A stretch of DNA of 64,000 bases from Pseudomonadota bacterium (GTDB lineage Bacteria; Pseudomonadota; Gammaproteobacteria; Burkholderiales; JAJZUU01): NCBI GenBank assembly GCA_021848325.1, contig JAJZUU010000003.1, positions 1 to 64,000 of the forward strand. The letters are read 5' to 3'. The notes under the pieces are model-generated. The model did no database searches. It worked only from the letters and a program-made list of their open reading frames with translations, and was not told the DNA's origin. The translations under genes and the position numbers were made by a program. Below, piece by piece: positions 35,402-44,543 of the stretch; within the stretch, counting starts at the first letter, position 1, and each line of letters starts with the position of its first letter.

Positions 35402-36709
35402 TTATGCGTTCCCCATCAGTTCATCAAAGCTGGCCGACTTTTCTTCAACTTTAGCACGGTCGAGGATCCAGGCAACCACATTGTCTTCCAAGGCGAGCGA
35501 CTCGAGTTCCGCCAACCGGCTCGGGTCGGAGTGATACCAGTTGATCACTTCCTGCGGCTGATCGTAGCTTTGCGCCTGCTCTTCCACCAGGGCACGCACC
35601 TGCTCGGGCTTCGCTTCGAGGCCGTTGGCCTTGACCAGTTCGGCCAGGACAAGTCCAAGGCGCACGCGGCGCGCCGCCTGCGCCTCGAACATCCCGGGAG
35701 AGAGCGCGACGCCCTTCGGTTCCACGCCGCGCCTCACCAGGTCTTCCCGTGCCTGGTGCATCAGGCGTTCCACCTCCAGGGCGACCAGGGCTTGGGGCAA
35801 CTCGACCTTGGTTACGTCCAGCAGGGCCTGCATTGCCTGTTCCTTCACCTTGGCCTGGACGCGCCTTTTCACCTCGCGTTCCAGGTTGGCGCGGATCTCG
35901 CCCCGCATTTTGTCGAGATCGCCGTCTTCCACGCCCAGGGCGCGGGCGAAGTCGCCATCCACCTCGGGCAGTTCGGCCTGCGCGACCCGGTTCAGCGTAA
36001 CCGCAAAGGACACGGTTTTCCCGGCCAATTCCCCCCCATGATAATCTTCCGGGAAGGTTAATTCAAATGTCTTGCTTTGCCCTGCCTGCATGCCCGCCAA
36101 CTGGTCCTCGAAGCCCTCGAGCAGGCGGCCTTCCCCCAGCACCACCAGATAGCCGTTGGCCTTGCCGCCGGGGAATTCCTCTCCATTCAAGGTGCCCACA
36201 TAATCGATGTTCACCTGGTCCCCGGACGCAGCCGATCTTTCCACGGGCCGGTAACGCACACGTTGCTTGCGCAGGATATCGATGGTCTTATCGACATCGG
36301 CGTCGCCCACTTGAACGACCAACCGCTCGATCGTCCGGGAGCTGACATCGCCCACGGCGATTTCCGGATAGACCTCAAAAGTGGCGGTAAATTCGTAATG
36401 CCCCTTCTCCTCGCCGGCCAGTTGCTTGACCTCGAACCGGGGGTAGCCGACGACCCGGTAATCCTGTTCCTTCACGGCATCGGCGAAACGTCGTTGCAGG
36501 ACATCCCCCACCACCTCCTGGTGCACCTGACCGCCATACTGCTGTTCGACGATTTTCATCGGTACCTTGCCCGGACGAAAACCGTGCACCTTCACCGTAC
36601 GCGCCAGCCGCTTCAGGCGATTTGCCACCTCCGCCGCCACCTGCTCGTAGGGCACCGCGACGTCGAGACGACGCTCCAGGGGATTCAGATTTTCAGGGTT
36701 AGTCTGCAT
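35402..36709 (-). CDS. tig: Trigger factor (ribosome-associated chaperone)
   Basis: Trigger factor binds nascent chains at the ribosome exit. The 435-aa protein has the N-terminal ribosome-binding domain with the GFRPGKVPMKIVEQQYG signature near 44, a central FKBP-type isomerase domain (ASGDQVNIDYVGTLNGEEFPGG near 160-180) and a helical C-terminal chaperone domain. It is the first gene of the tig-clpP-clpX unit. Confidence 0.97.
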   Translation of the reverse strand: MQTNPENLNPLERRLDVAVPYEQVAAEVANRLKRLARTVKVHGFRPGKVPMKIVEQQYGGQVHQEVVGDVLQRRFADAVKEQDYRVVGYPRFEVKQLAGEEKGHYEFTATFEVYPEIAVGDVSSRTIERLVVQVGDADVDKTIDILRKQRVRYRPVERSAASGDQVNIDYVGTLNGEEFPGGKANGYLVVLGEGRLLEGFEDQLAGMQAGQSKTFELTFPEDYHGGELAGKTVSFAVTLNRVAQAELPEVDGDFARALGVEDGDLDKMRGEIRANLEREVKRRVQAKVKEQAMQALLDVTKVELPQALVALEVERLMHQAREDLVRRGVEPKGVALSPGMFEAQAARRVRLGLVLAELVKANGLEAKPEQVRALVEEQAQSYDQPQEVINWYHSDPSRLAELESLALEDNVVAWILDRAKVEEKSASFDELMGNA

Positions 36710-36781
36710 TGCGTTTCCTCAAGACATTTATCGTTCCGGCCCGGCCGAAGGCCGCAAAACCCCATCCGGGCACGGCTTTCC

Positions 36782-36866
<85 letters not shown>

Positions 36867-36994
36867 AAACTTGTTAGTGTAATATAATAAGTCCCGTATT
36901 GTCAGCTTCAGACTGCCGCCATTCAACACAACCTATTGATATATTACCATCATTTTAAACTGGCCAGCACCCTGGTCCGTTGCGCCTCCAACCC

Positions 36995-37819
36995 ATGCCC
37001 GGCCCTTACGCCATCGATCATTACGAGAACTTTCCGGTTGCCTCGATCCTGCTGCCGCAGCGGCTGCGGCGGCCAATCAGCGTCATTTACCGCTTCGCGC
37101 GACAGGCGGACGATTTCGCCGATGAGGGCGATTTCGCGGACGCCTCCCGCCTCCAGTCGCTGGCCGACTTCCGCCGGGAACTGGACGACATCGCGAACGG
37201 TTCCCCCTTATCAACGCCGCTGTTCCGCGACCTGGCGGATGTGGTCAGGCAGCACGGCCTGCCCTTACGGCCATTTTACGACCTGCTGGACGCCTTTTCC
37301 CAGGACGTCGCCAAGAAGCGCTACGCCCATTTCGGCGAGGTCATGACCTACTGCCGCCGCTCCGCGAATCCGGTGGGCCGGTTGCTGCTGCACCTTTACG
37401 GGGAGGCCTCGCCGCGCAACCTGGCCTACTCTAATGCCATCTGCTCCGCGCTGCAGTTGATCAATTTTCTGCAGGACGTGGCGATCGATTACGGCAAGGG
37501 GCGCATCTACCTGCCCCAGGACGAAATGGCAAGATACGGGATCGACGAGGCGCAGATCGCCCGCGGCGACAGCGGCGGGCTGTGGCGGCCCTTCATGCAG
37601 TTCCAGGTGGCGCGCAGCCACCGGCTGCTGCGCGCGGGCGCGCCCCTTGGGAAGGCGCTGCGCGGCCGGATCGGCCTGGAGATGCGCATGATTATTGCCG
37701 GCGGCGAGACCATCCTGCGCAAGCTGCGCCATTGCGGCGGGGATGTTTTCCGCCAGCGCCCGGTGCTGCGGCCCGCCGACTGGCTGGCCATGGCCTACCG
37801 CGCCGTGCGCGCCGCCTGA
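36995..37819 (+). CDS. hpnC: Squalene biosynthesis protein HpnC (hydroxysqualene synthase)
   Basis: HpnC converts presqualene diphosphate to hydroxysqualene in the bacterial HpnCDE route to squalene. The 274-aa protein has the trans-isoprenyl synthase fold with the first acidic motif (FARQADDFADEGD) near 34-46 and the second (FLQDVAIDYGKGRIYLP) near 155. The track starts at a TTG (36980); the ATG at 36995 is preferred. Neither has a clear ribosome site. It leads the hpnC-D-E-SDR run. Confidence 0.93.
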   Translation: MPGPYAIDHYENFPVASILLPQRLRRPISVIYRFARQADDFADEGDFADASRLQSLADFRRELDDIANGSPLSTPLFRDLADVVRQHGLPLRPFYDLLDAFSQDVAKKRYAHFGEVMTYCRRSANPVGRLLLHLYGEASPRNLAYSNAICSALQLINFLQDVAIDYGKGRIYLPQDEMARYGIDEAQIARGDSGGLWRPFMQFQVARSHRLLRAGAPLGKALRGRIGLEMRMIIAGGETILRKLRHCGGDVFRQRPVLRPADWLAMAYRAVRAA

Positions 37820-37841
37820 CGCCGCAGCCCAGGGAACGCCC

Positions 37842-38675
37842 GTGACCCCGGACGAATATTGCCAAGACATGGCCGCCAGAAGCGGCTCCAGCTTCTACTA
37901 CAGCTTCCTGTTCCTGCCCCGGAACAGGCGCCGCGCCATCACCGCCCTGTACGCCTTCTGCCGCGAGGTGGACGACATCGTGGACGAATGCAGCGACCCC
38001 TTCGTGGCCCGCGCCAAGCTGGCGTGGTGGCGCGATGAAACCGCCGCCATCTTCGACGGCCGTCCCAGCCATCCGGTAGGCCATGCCCTGGTGCCGGCGA
38101 TCCAGCGCTACGGCCTGGCCGCCGAGCAGTTCCGGGAGATCATCGACGGCATGGAAATGGACCTGGAGCACAACCGCTACCCGGATTTCAGGGCGCTCCA
38201 GCTCTACTGCCACCGTGTAGCCGGGGTGGTAGGCCAGATCTCCGCCACGATCTTCGGCTACCACGACCACCGGACACTGAAATACGCCCACCACCTGGGG
38301 CTGGCCTTCCAGTTGACCAACATCATCCGCGACGTGGGAGAGGATGCCCGGCGCAACCGCATCTATCTGCCCCTGGACGAACTCGCCCGCTACGGGGTCT
38401 CCGTGGAGGACATCCTGCAACGCCGGGAATCCGACCGCTTCAGGCGGCTCATGGAATTTCAGATCGATCGCGCCCAGGGCTTCTATGGGCAGGCGCTGGC
38501 GGAATTGCCGGCGGGCGACCGCAAGGCCCAGCGGGCGGGGCTGGCCATGGCCGCCATCTACCGCACCCTGCTGGAAGAGATCAGGCGCGACGGCTGCCGG
38601 GTGCTGGACCGGCGCACGGCGCTCACCCCGGTGCGCAAGCTGTGGCTCGCCGGAAAGACCTGGGCGCGGGGCTGA
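37842..38675 (+). CDS. hpnD: Presqualene diphosphate synthase HpnD
   Basis: HpnD joins two farnesyl diphosphates to presqualene diphosphate. The 277-aa protein shows both aspartate motifs (FCREVDDIVDECSD near 39 and IIRDVGEDARRNRIYLP near 160). The GTG at 37842, preceded by AGGGA, is the sensible start; the track extends 49 residues back into hpnC in the wrong frame. It follows hpnC by 22 nt. Confidence 0.95.
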   Translation: MTPDEYCQDMAARSGSSFYYSFLFLPRNRRRAITALYAFCREVDDIVDECSDPFVARAKLAWWRDETAAIFDGRPSHPVGHALVPAIQRYGLAAEQFREIIDGMEMDLEHNRYPDFRALQLYCHRVAGVVGQISATIFGYHDHRTLKYAHHLGLAFQLTNIIRDVGEDARRNRIYLPLDELARYGVSVEDILQRRESDRFRRLMEFQIDRAQGFYGQALAELPAGDRKAQRAGLAMAAIYRTLLEEIRRDGCRVLDRRTALTPVRKLWLAGKTWARG

Positions 38676-38681
38676 CGGGCC

Positions 38682-40001
38682 ATGGAGCGGCAGGTCGCAG
38701 TCATCGGCGGCGGCTACGCAGGGCTGGCCGCCGCCGTGACCCTTGCTCGGCATGGTATGGCGGTGACCGTTTTCGAAGCGGCGCGGCGGCTCGGCGGCCG
38801 GGCGCGAGGGGTGGATCACCGCGGCCTGGTGCTGGACAACGGCCAGCATCTCCTGCTCGGCGCCTACCGCCAGACCCTGGGCCTGATCGACCTGGTAGCC
38901 CCGGAGGATGCGGCATGCCGGGGCTCGCCCTACCTCAGGCTGCCCCTGGGACTCGAGGTGCCCGGGCAGTTCCGGTTGAAGATATGGCCCCTGCCCGGGC
39001 CTCTCGGGCTGGCGCTGGGACTGCTTGCGGCCGGCGGTCTGAGCTTGGGCGATCGGGTGCGGGCGCTGGGTTTCATGGCGCAAATGCGCCGCCGCAAATT
39101 CTCCCTGGCGGCGGACATGAGCGTCGCCGCCCTGCTGGCGGCCCAGCGTCAGGGCGAGCGCGCCCGGCGCCTGTTGTGGCAACCGCTCTGCCTGGCCGCC
39201 CTCAACACCCCGCCCGAGGCGGCATCGGCCCAGGTGTTCCTGAACGTGCTGCGGGATACGCTGAATGGCCGGCACGATGCCAGCGACATGATCCTGCCGC
39301 GCATCGACCTCGGCCGGCTGTTCCCGGAGCGAGCCGCGCGCTACCTGGAAAGACGCGGTGGCTGCGTGAGGACTTCCGCGGCGGTGCGGGCCGTGCTCAG
39401 CCATCCCGCCGGTTTCGAAATCGCCGCCGATGCGGGCAGCGAGCGCTTCCCCCAGGTGGTGTGTGCCGTCGCACCCCAGCACCTGGCGCGCGTCGTCGCC
39501 CATTTACCCGAGCTTTCGGGAGCGGTCGAGATGGTGCGCGGATTCGAATACGAACCGATCTACACCGTCTACCTGCAATACCCGGAACACGTCGGCCTGG
39601 CCAGCCCGATACTCGGGTTGACAGGCGGGATCGGGCAATGGGTGTTCGACCGGGGGCGAGTCAACCAGACCCCGGGGCTGCTGGCCGTGGTGATCAGCGC
39701 CCGCGGCGCACACCAGGCCCTGTCCCGGGAGGCATTGGCGCAGCGGGTGCATGAAGAGCTTGCGGCCGCCGTGGGCGGGCTTCCGCCCCCGCGCTGGCAG
39801 ATGGTGATCGCGGAAAAGCGCAGCACCTTTTCTTGTCGGGCGGGTATCCGGCGGCCGGGGCAGCTCACGCCCCTGCGGGGTTTTTACCTGGCCGGCGACT
39901 ATACCGCCGGCGACTATCCGGCAACCCTCGAAGCGGCGGTGCAAAGCGGGGTAAAATGCGCGCACCATCTCTTGACCCAGGACCGCGGCGACCAGCCATG
40001 A
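38682..40001 (+). CDS. hpnE: Hydroxysqualene dehydroxylase HpnE
   Basis: HpnE is an FAD-dependent enzyme that reduces hydroxysqualene to squalene, the substrate of squalene-hopene cyclase. The 439-aa protein begins with the FAD dinucleotide-binding motif VAVIGGGYAGLAAAVTLARHG and FEAARRLGGRARG. It ends in GFYLAGDYTAGDYPATLEAAVQSG, a typical C-terminal flavin contact. It starts 6 nt after hpnD and overlaps the next start by 4 nt. The cyclase gene is not in the window. Confidence 0.94.
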   Translation: MERQVAVIGGGYAGLAAAVTLARHGMAVTVFEAARRLGGRARGVDHRGLVLDNGQHLLLGAYRQTLGLIDLVAPEDAACRGSPYLRLPLGLEVPGQFRLKIWPLPGPLGLALGLLAAGGLSLGDRVRALGFMAQMRRRKFSLAADMSVAALLAAQRQGERARRLLWQPLCLAALNTPPEAASAQVFLNVLRDTLNGRHDASDMILPRIDLGRLFPERAARYLERRGGCVRTSAAVRAVLSHPAGFEIAADAGSERFPQVVCAVAPQHLARVVAHLPELSGAVEMVRGFEYEPIYTVYLQYPEHVGLASPILGLTGGIGQWVFDRGRVNQTPGLLAVVISARGAHQALSREALAQRVHEELAAAVGGLPPPRWQMVIAEKRSTFSCRAGIRRPGQLTPLRGFYLAGDYTAGDYPATLEAAVQSGVKCAHHLLTQDRGDQP

Positions 40002-40735
40002 AGAACTATCAGCCCCCCCCGAGCCTGCTCGATGACAGAATCATCCTGGTAACCGGCGCCGGACAGGGCATCGGCCGGGCGGCCGCGCTCGCCTTCGCCG
40101 CCCATGGCGCCACGGTGATCCTGCACGGGCGCAAGGTAGCCAAACTGGAGGCGGTGTACGACGAGATCGAAACGGCCGGCCACCCCACCCCCGCCATCTT
40201 CCCCTTGGACCTGGAGCAGGCGGGAGACCAGGAGTTCGCGGGGCTGGCCGAGGCCATCGGCCGCCAACTGGGCGCACTGCACGGCATTCTGCACAATGCG
40301 GCCCACCTCATCCCCCCCAGCCCCCTGGAATACCAGACCCTGGACCAATGGCTGACCCTGCTGCGGGTCAACCTGGCCGCCCCCTTTGCCCTGACTCGCG
40401 CCTGTCTGCCGCTGCTCAAGGCGACCGGGGACGCCGCGGTCGTCATGACCTCCGAAAGCCACGCGCACCCGCCCGCCGCCTATTGGGGAGGGTTCGCGGT
40501 GTCCAAGAGCGGGCTGGAAACCCTGGTGAAAATCTGGTCCCAGGAGTGGGAGATATTCCCCGGCCTGCGCATCAATGCCGTCGTTCCGGGGCCCGTCCGC
40601 TCGCCTCAGCGCGCCCGGACGCACCCCGGCGAGGCGAAGGACCGTCTCCCCGGCGCCGAGTCCCTCATGCCCACCTATCTCTATCTGATGGGCAAGGACG
40701 GCCGGGAAACCCGGGGGCAAATTCTGCAATGCTGA
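39998..40735 (+). CDS. SDR-family protein (YciK-like) with catalytic Tyr replaced by Phe
   Basis: This 245-aa short-chain dehydrogenase-like protein has the NAD(P) motif TGAGQGIGRA near 19-28 and the NAA motif (HNAAHL) near 100. Where YciK-type proteins have the Y-x3-K active site, this one reads GGFAVSK, with Phe at about 166 and Lys at 170. Normal SDR oxidoreduction is therefore doubtful. It is coupled to hpnE by an ATGA overlap. The track start inside hpnE is not used. It abuts the convergent FHA gene with no gap. Confidence 0.85.
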   Translation: MKNYQPPPSLLDDRIILVTGAGQGIGRAAALAFAAHGATVILHGRKVAKLEAVYDEIETAGHPTPAIFPLDLEQAGDQEFAGLAEAIGRQLGALHGILHNAAHLIPPSPLEYQTLDQWLTLLRVNLAAPFALTRACLPLLKATGDAAVVMTSESHAHPPAAYWGGFAVSKSGLETLVKIWSQEWEIFPGLRINAVVPGPVRSPQRARTHPGEAKDRLPGAESLMPTYLYLMGKDGRETRGQILQC

Positions 40736-41431
40736 TCACTTGAGAAAAAATATCAGCTTATCGTCCCCCAGCTCGATGAGATCGCCTTCCTGAAGGGGGT
40801 GCGGCTGGGTTCCGATGGACTTGCCATTGACCCGCGGATATTTCTTGCCTTCCACGTGGGTCACGTAGTAGCCGTGAGGGCGCCGGGTAATCACGGCGAC
40901 CCGTTCCCCGGGCCGCCCGAAGGTCTTCAGGGCCCGGTTCAGCGCCACTTCGCGCCCGGCATGGGGCCCCTTGACCCCCTTTACCCCGCCCAGGGGAAAG
41001 GTCGCCTTGACCGACCTGGCCGCGGACAGCGCGGTAGCGAGCCGCGAACCGGCCTGCTCCTCGGCACGTTCCCCGGGTACCCCATGAAACTCCGGCTGCG
41101 GCGCTATTATCAGTGTCTTGTCGAAGTCCATGTCCCGGCTGGCCCGTTGACTCACGTATTTTAGCTGGAACCCGCCGATCTCTATCACGTCGTTGTTCTG
41201 CAGGATATGGCGCTCCACCTTGGCTCCGTTGAGCAGGGTGCCGTTGGTGCTGCCGGAATCCTCCAGTACCTGGTCGTTGCCCACGGTGAGGATGGCGGCG
41301 TGCTCCTTGCTGACCCCCTGTTCGTCCAATTGGATGTCGTTCCCCGCCTTGCGTCCGATGGTGAAACGATCCTTGTCCAGGAAGTAGTGCCCCACCACGG
41401 CGCCATCCCGGCTTACCACCAGTTTCGCCAT
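40736..41431 (-). CDS. FHA-domain protein, first copy
   Basis: The 231-aa protein has an N-terminal forkhead-associated domain with all core motifs (RFTIGRKAGNDI, VSKEHAAI, SGSTNGTLLNG), so it should bind phosphothreonine. A second, more degenerate FHA-like domain lies near 160-230 (KTFGRPGERVAVITRRPHGYYVTHV ... RVNGKSIG). No membrane segment. It follows the PP2C gene by 8 nt on the same strand and is a paralogue of the FHA gene at 44544. Likely a phospho-reader for the nearby kinase. Confidence 0.92.
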   Translation of the reverse strand: MAKLVVSRDGAVVGHYFLDKDRFTIGRKAGNDIQLDEQGVSKEHAAILTVGNDQVLEDSGSTNGTLLNGAKVERHILQNNDVIEIGGFQLKYVSQRASRDMDFDKTLIIAPQPEFHGVPGERAEEQAGSRLATALSAARSVKATFPLGGVKGVKGPHAGREVALNRALKTFGRPGERVAVITRRPHGYYVTHVEGKKYPRVNGKSIGTQPHPLQEGDLIELGDDKLIFFLK

Positions 41432-41439
41432 CTCGCCTC

Positions 41440-42270
41440 CTAGAACATCCTGAGCCAGCCGAACAACCGGTCGGCCAGGCTGCGCGCTGCGGCTGCCTGG
41501 TCCACGACCTTCACGACAAGCACCGAGATGTTGTCGTGGCCCCCGTTATCGTTGGCCATTTGCACCAATTGATTCGCCGTCAGCGGCAGATTGGCGTTGA
41601 GTTCGGCCACCGCCAGATCGATATCCGCTTCATCCACCATGTCGTTCAGGCCGTCCGAGCAGAGCAGGTACACGTCGCCGGGGACCGCCGCCTCCTCCCT
41701 GACATCCACGTCGACTTCCTGCGCGACCCCAAGAGCGCGAGTCACCAGATTGCGGTTGTGGGAGATCTTGGCCTCGTCCGAGGTGATGAGCCCCAGTTCC
41801 ACCTGCTCTTGCAGCAGCGAATGATCGTGGGTCAGCAGTTCGAACCGCCCGTGGCGCAGCCGGTATAGCCGGGAATCCCCGACATGGGCGACGGTCGCCC
41901 GGCCCTCGTGCAGGAGCAGGGCCACCACCGTGGTCCCCATGCCGTGGCAGCCGCTGTCGGACTGCGCGGTACGATAAATGGCGCGGTTTGCCCTCTCCAC
42001 CGCGTTCCTGAGCGCCTGTCCCTGCCGGGAAAGCCCGCTCCCGGCAGGAATCGGGGCGCCGCTATCCTCGGCCAAGACCCGCTTGAGGTCTTCGACGATG
42101 GCCGCGCTGGCCATCTTGCTGGCGATGTCGCCCGCCTTGTAGCCGCCCATGCCGTCAGCCAGGACAAACAGCCCCAGGCTGTCGTCGCTTACCACGCTGT
42201 CCTCGTTGAACGAGCGGACCACGCCGGGGTCGGTCAGACTGGCGCTTTCCAGCCGAATGGGTGATGTCAT
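41440..42270 (-). CDS. PP2C-type Ser/Thr protein phosphatase, first copy
   Basis: The 276-aa protein is a PPM/PP2C phosphatase with the metal-binding motifs in order: RSFNEDSVV, LFVLADGMGGYKAGD, GMGTTVVALLL, VAHVGDSRLYRL, LLCSDGLNDMV and GGHDNISVLVV. It removes phosphate from Ser/Thr, most likely on substrates of the divergent kinase. It is cytoplasmic and followed closely by FHA gene 1. The C-terminus has an extra helical tail. Confidence 0.95.
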   Translation of the reverse strand: MTSPIRLESASLTDPGVVRSFNEDSVVSDDSLGLFVLADGMGGYKAGDIASKMASAAIVEDLKRVLAEDSGAPIPAGSGLSRQGQALRNAVERANRAIYRTAQSDSGCHGMGTTVVALLLHEGRATVAHVGDSRLYRLRHGRFELLTHDHSLLQEQVELGLITSDEAKISHNRNLVTRALGVAQEVDVDVREEAAVPGDVYLLCSDGLNDMVDEADIDLAVAELNANLPLTANQLVQMANDNGGHDNISVLVVKVVDQAAAARSLADRLFGWLRMF

Positions 42271-42445
42271 GCCATGCTACTCCGAACGTCTTGCGAAGCC
42301 TTTTCCAAACCCGACCTGCCAGCCACGCAGCAAGTCCTTGCGTGGGCTACATTCTCTCATCAGCCCCACCGAAAAAGCAAGGCAAGCGGAGCCGCCGGAC
42401 ACAGGCGTAAACCCATGGGAATAAAAACATTTTCGTCCGGCGGCC

Positions 42446-42474
42446 TTGACATCCCTTCACGAAAAAACTACTGT
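42446..42474 (+). promoter_or_regulatory. Possible sigma-70 promoter for the Ser/Thr kinase
   Basis: TTGACA, 17 nt, TACTGT in the 266-nt divergent gap between PP2C and kinase genes. The -35 is perfect; the -10 is weak. The gap also contains a CCACGCA/TGCGTGG hairpin near 42324-42346. Confidence 0.45.
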
Positions 42475-42536
42475 TATGGCAATCCGCAGCGCCACCCCTT
42501 TTCCCGGACATCCCCGGATTCCAACAGCAGTCTTTC

Positions 42537-44117
42537 ATGGCAATCGAAAAATTAGGACGCTATAGAATCACCTCCGAACTGGGGCAGGGTGCCATGGGCG
42601 TGGTCTACAAGGCCGAAGACCCGGTCATCGAGCGTCCCGTGGCCATCAAGACCATCAAACTCGACCTGTCCAAGGCGGAGCTGGCCAATTTCGAGGCACG
42701 TTTCTACCGGGAGGCGAAATCCGCAGGGCGCCTCAACCATCCCAACATCGTGACCATCTACGATGTCGGCAAGAGCGACAACATGGCCTACATGGCGATG
42801 GAGTTCCTCGAAGGCCAGGCCCTGCGCGACATTCTCGACGCCCACACCGCGCTTGCCATCGACAAGATCGCCGACATCGCCGCCCAGGTGGCCGACGGCC
42901 TGGCCTACGCCCACGAAAACGGGATCGTCCATCGGGACATCAAGCCCGCCAACATCATGATCGTCCGCGACGGGGTGGCCAAGATCACCGATTTCGGGAT
43001 CGCGCAGATGCCCACGGGCTCCAGGACCCTGGCCGGCACGGTGCTGGGCTCGCCGAAGTACATGGCCCCGGAGCAGGTGGTGGGGCAACAGGTGGACGGC
43101 CGCTCGGACATCTTCTCCCTGGGCGTGGTGATGTATGAAATGCTGACGGGCGAGTCCCCTTTTGACGGGGACAATATCAGCGCCATCATGTACCGCATCA
43201 TCAACGAGACGCCCCCGTCCCCCAAGACGCTCAATCCTCGGGTTCCGGATGGATTCGACTATATCGTCGCCAAGGCCCTGGCCAAGCACCCGGATGACCG
43301 GTATCAGGATGCAGCCGAACTGGCGCACGACCTCAGAAACTGTCAAAATCTGTCCGTACCCCAGCCTGTCGGCGCCGCGGATGGTCCCGTAAGGACCCTG
43401 GAACGGCGGGCCAGGCCCAGGCTCGACATGGGCGAGGAAACCCTGTTCCTGAACCAGATCACCGGCGGCATGATCGGCAGCCGGGACGGCGAGAAATCCG
43501 CCGAGACGGACCAGGGCATCGCCGCTATCGTACGCTGGCCCGCCGGCCTCGAGGGTATAAGGAAGCTCTTGCTGTGGCTCACCCCGGTGCTGTTGGTGGC
43601 CTTTGCCGCAACCGTCATCTGGGGCACGCGGGAACACACCGAGGCAACGCCACAGCCGCAAACCTTGGCGGTGGCCCCGCAGCAGCCGGCCGTCGGGGCT
43701 CCGGTACCTCCCGTGGCAGAGACGCCGATTAGCCCGCCGGCGCCGTCCGCCGAAGCCGTCCCGCAAGAACAGGAGAGGAAGGTCGAAGTCGAAGCCGACG
43801 CCCTCCCCCCGCGCCCTATGAGCGCGCGCCGCCAAGAGGTGCAAAAATCCAAGGGCGACGCCCTGGCAAAGGCTGGGGATCAGCAACAGCAGGCCGCCCC
43901 CGCGGCGGGCCAGGCGCTGATCACTTTCGCCATCACCCCGTGGGGAGAGATTTACATCGACGGGAACAAGGTCGGCGCTTCGCCCCCCCTCAAAGAACTA
44001 CACGTTCCGGCCGGCAAGCACAGGATAGAGATCAGGAACCTGAACTTCACCGCCTATTCGGAAACGGTGGATCTTAGACCGGACACCACAAAAAAGATAA
44101 AATACCTATTCAAATAG
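42537..44117 (+). CDS. Membrane Ser/Thr protein kinase with C-terminal PEGA domain
   Basis: The 526-aa protein has a complete Hanks-type kinase domain (about 1-270): glycine loop GQGAMGVVYKAED, catalytic lysine VAIKTI (about K38), HRDIKPANIM (about 132-141) and DFGIAQ (about 152). After a juxtamembrane region, a transmembrane helix lies near 340-362 (LLLWLTPVLLVAFAATVIW), then a proline-rich linker and a PEGA domain (ITFAITPWGEIYIDGNKVGA, about 455-526) outside the membrane. PEGA often binds cell-surface components. It lies between two PP2C-FHA pairs and is followed by a TssQ-like lipoprotein gene. Confidence 0.95.
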   Translation: MAIEKLGRYRITSELGQGAMGVVYKAEDPVIERPVAIKTIKLDLSKAELANFEARFYREAKSAGRLNHPNIVTIYDVGKSDNMAYMAMEFLEGQALRDILDAHTALAIDKIADIAAQVADGLAYAHENGIVHRDIKPANIMIVRDGVAKITDFGIAQMPTGSRTLAGTVLGSPKYMAPEQVVGQQVDGRSDIFSLGVVMYEMLTGESPFDGDNISAIMYRIINETPPSPKTLNPRVPDGFDYIVAKALAKHPDDRYQDAAELAHDLRNCQNLSVPQPVGAADGPVRTLERRARPRLDMGEETLFLNQITGGMIGSRDGEKSAETDQGIAAIVRWPAGLEGIRKLLLWLTPVLLVAFAATVIWGTREHTEATPQPQTLAVAPQQPAVGAPVPPVAETPISPPAPSAEAVPQEQERKVEVEADALPPRPMSARRQEVQKSKGDALAKAGDQQQQAAPAAGQALITFAITPWGEIYIDGNKVGASPPLKELHVPAGKHRIEIRNLNFTAYSETVDLRPDTTKKIKYLFK

Positions 44118-44126
44118 GGAGGGGCC

Positions 44127-44543
44127 GTGTCTTACATCCGAACGCTGGTGGCACTCGTTTTCGTCGCAATCTGGCTTGCCGGCTGCTCTTCCGCCCCGGT
44201 ACGGGAATTGGGCCTGGGCAAATATGCGCCGCGCAAGGCGGAACGGGATCTGTCCGCCGGTATCAGCAGCTACGAGAACGGCAACTACCAACTGGCGGCG
44301 AAACGGCTGCAGGGCGCCCTCGACGCCGGACTGACCTTCAAGAGCGACCAGATCAGCGCGCACAAGTACTTGGCGTTCATCTACTGCACCTCCGAGCGCG
44401 TAAAGCAATGCCGCGAGGAATTCAAGAAGGCCCTGGAGATCGATCCGAACTTCGAACTGTCCACCGCCGAGGCGGGACACCCCATCTGGGGACCGGTCTT
44501 CAGCGGTCTCAAGGCCGAGCAGCCTCCGGCCAGCAGGCGCTAG
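44127..44543 (+). CDS. TssQ-like lipoprotein with TPR-type helices
   Basis: A 138-aa lipoprotein: signal peptide then IWLAGCSS (lipid cysteine at about 20). Helical-repeat segments follow (GISSYENGNYQLAAKRLQGAL, HKYLAFIYCTSERVKQCREEFKKALEIDPNFEL), and it ends in AEAGHPIWGPVF. That pattern matches TssQ-type lipoproteins linked to type VI secretion systems with threonine-kinase control, as I recall the family. The GTG start has GGAGGGG upstream and lies 9 nt after the kinase gene. No T6SS core gene is in the window. Confidence 0.78.
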   Translation: MSYIRTLVALVFVAIWLAGCSSAPVRELGLGKYAPRKAERDLSAGISSYENGNYQLAAKRLQGALDAGLTFKSDQISAHKYLAFIYCTSERVKQCREEFKKALEIDPNFELSTAEAGHPIWGPVFSGLKAEQPPASRR

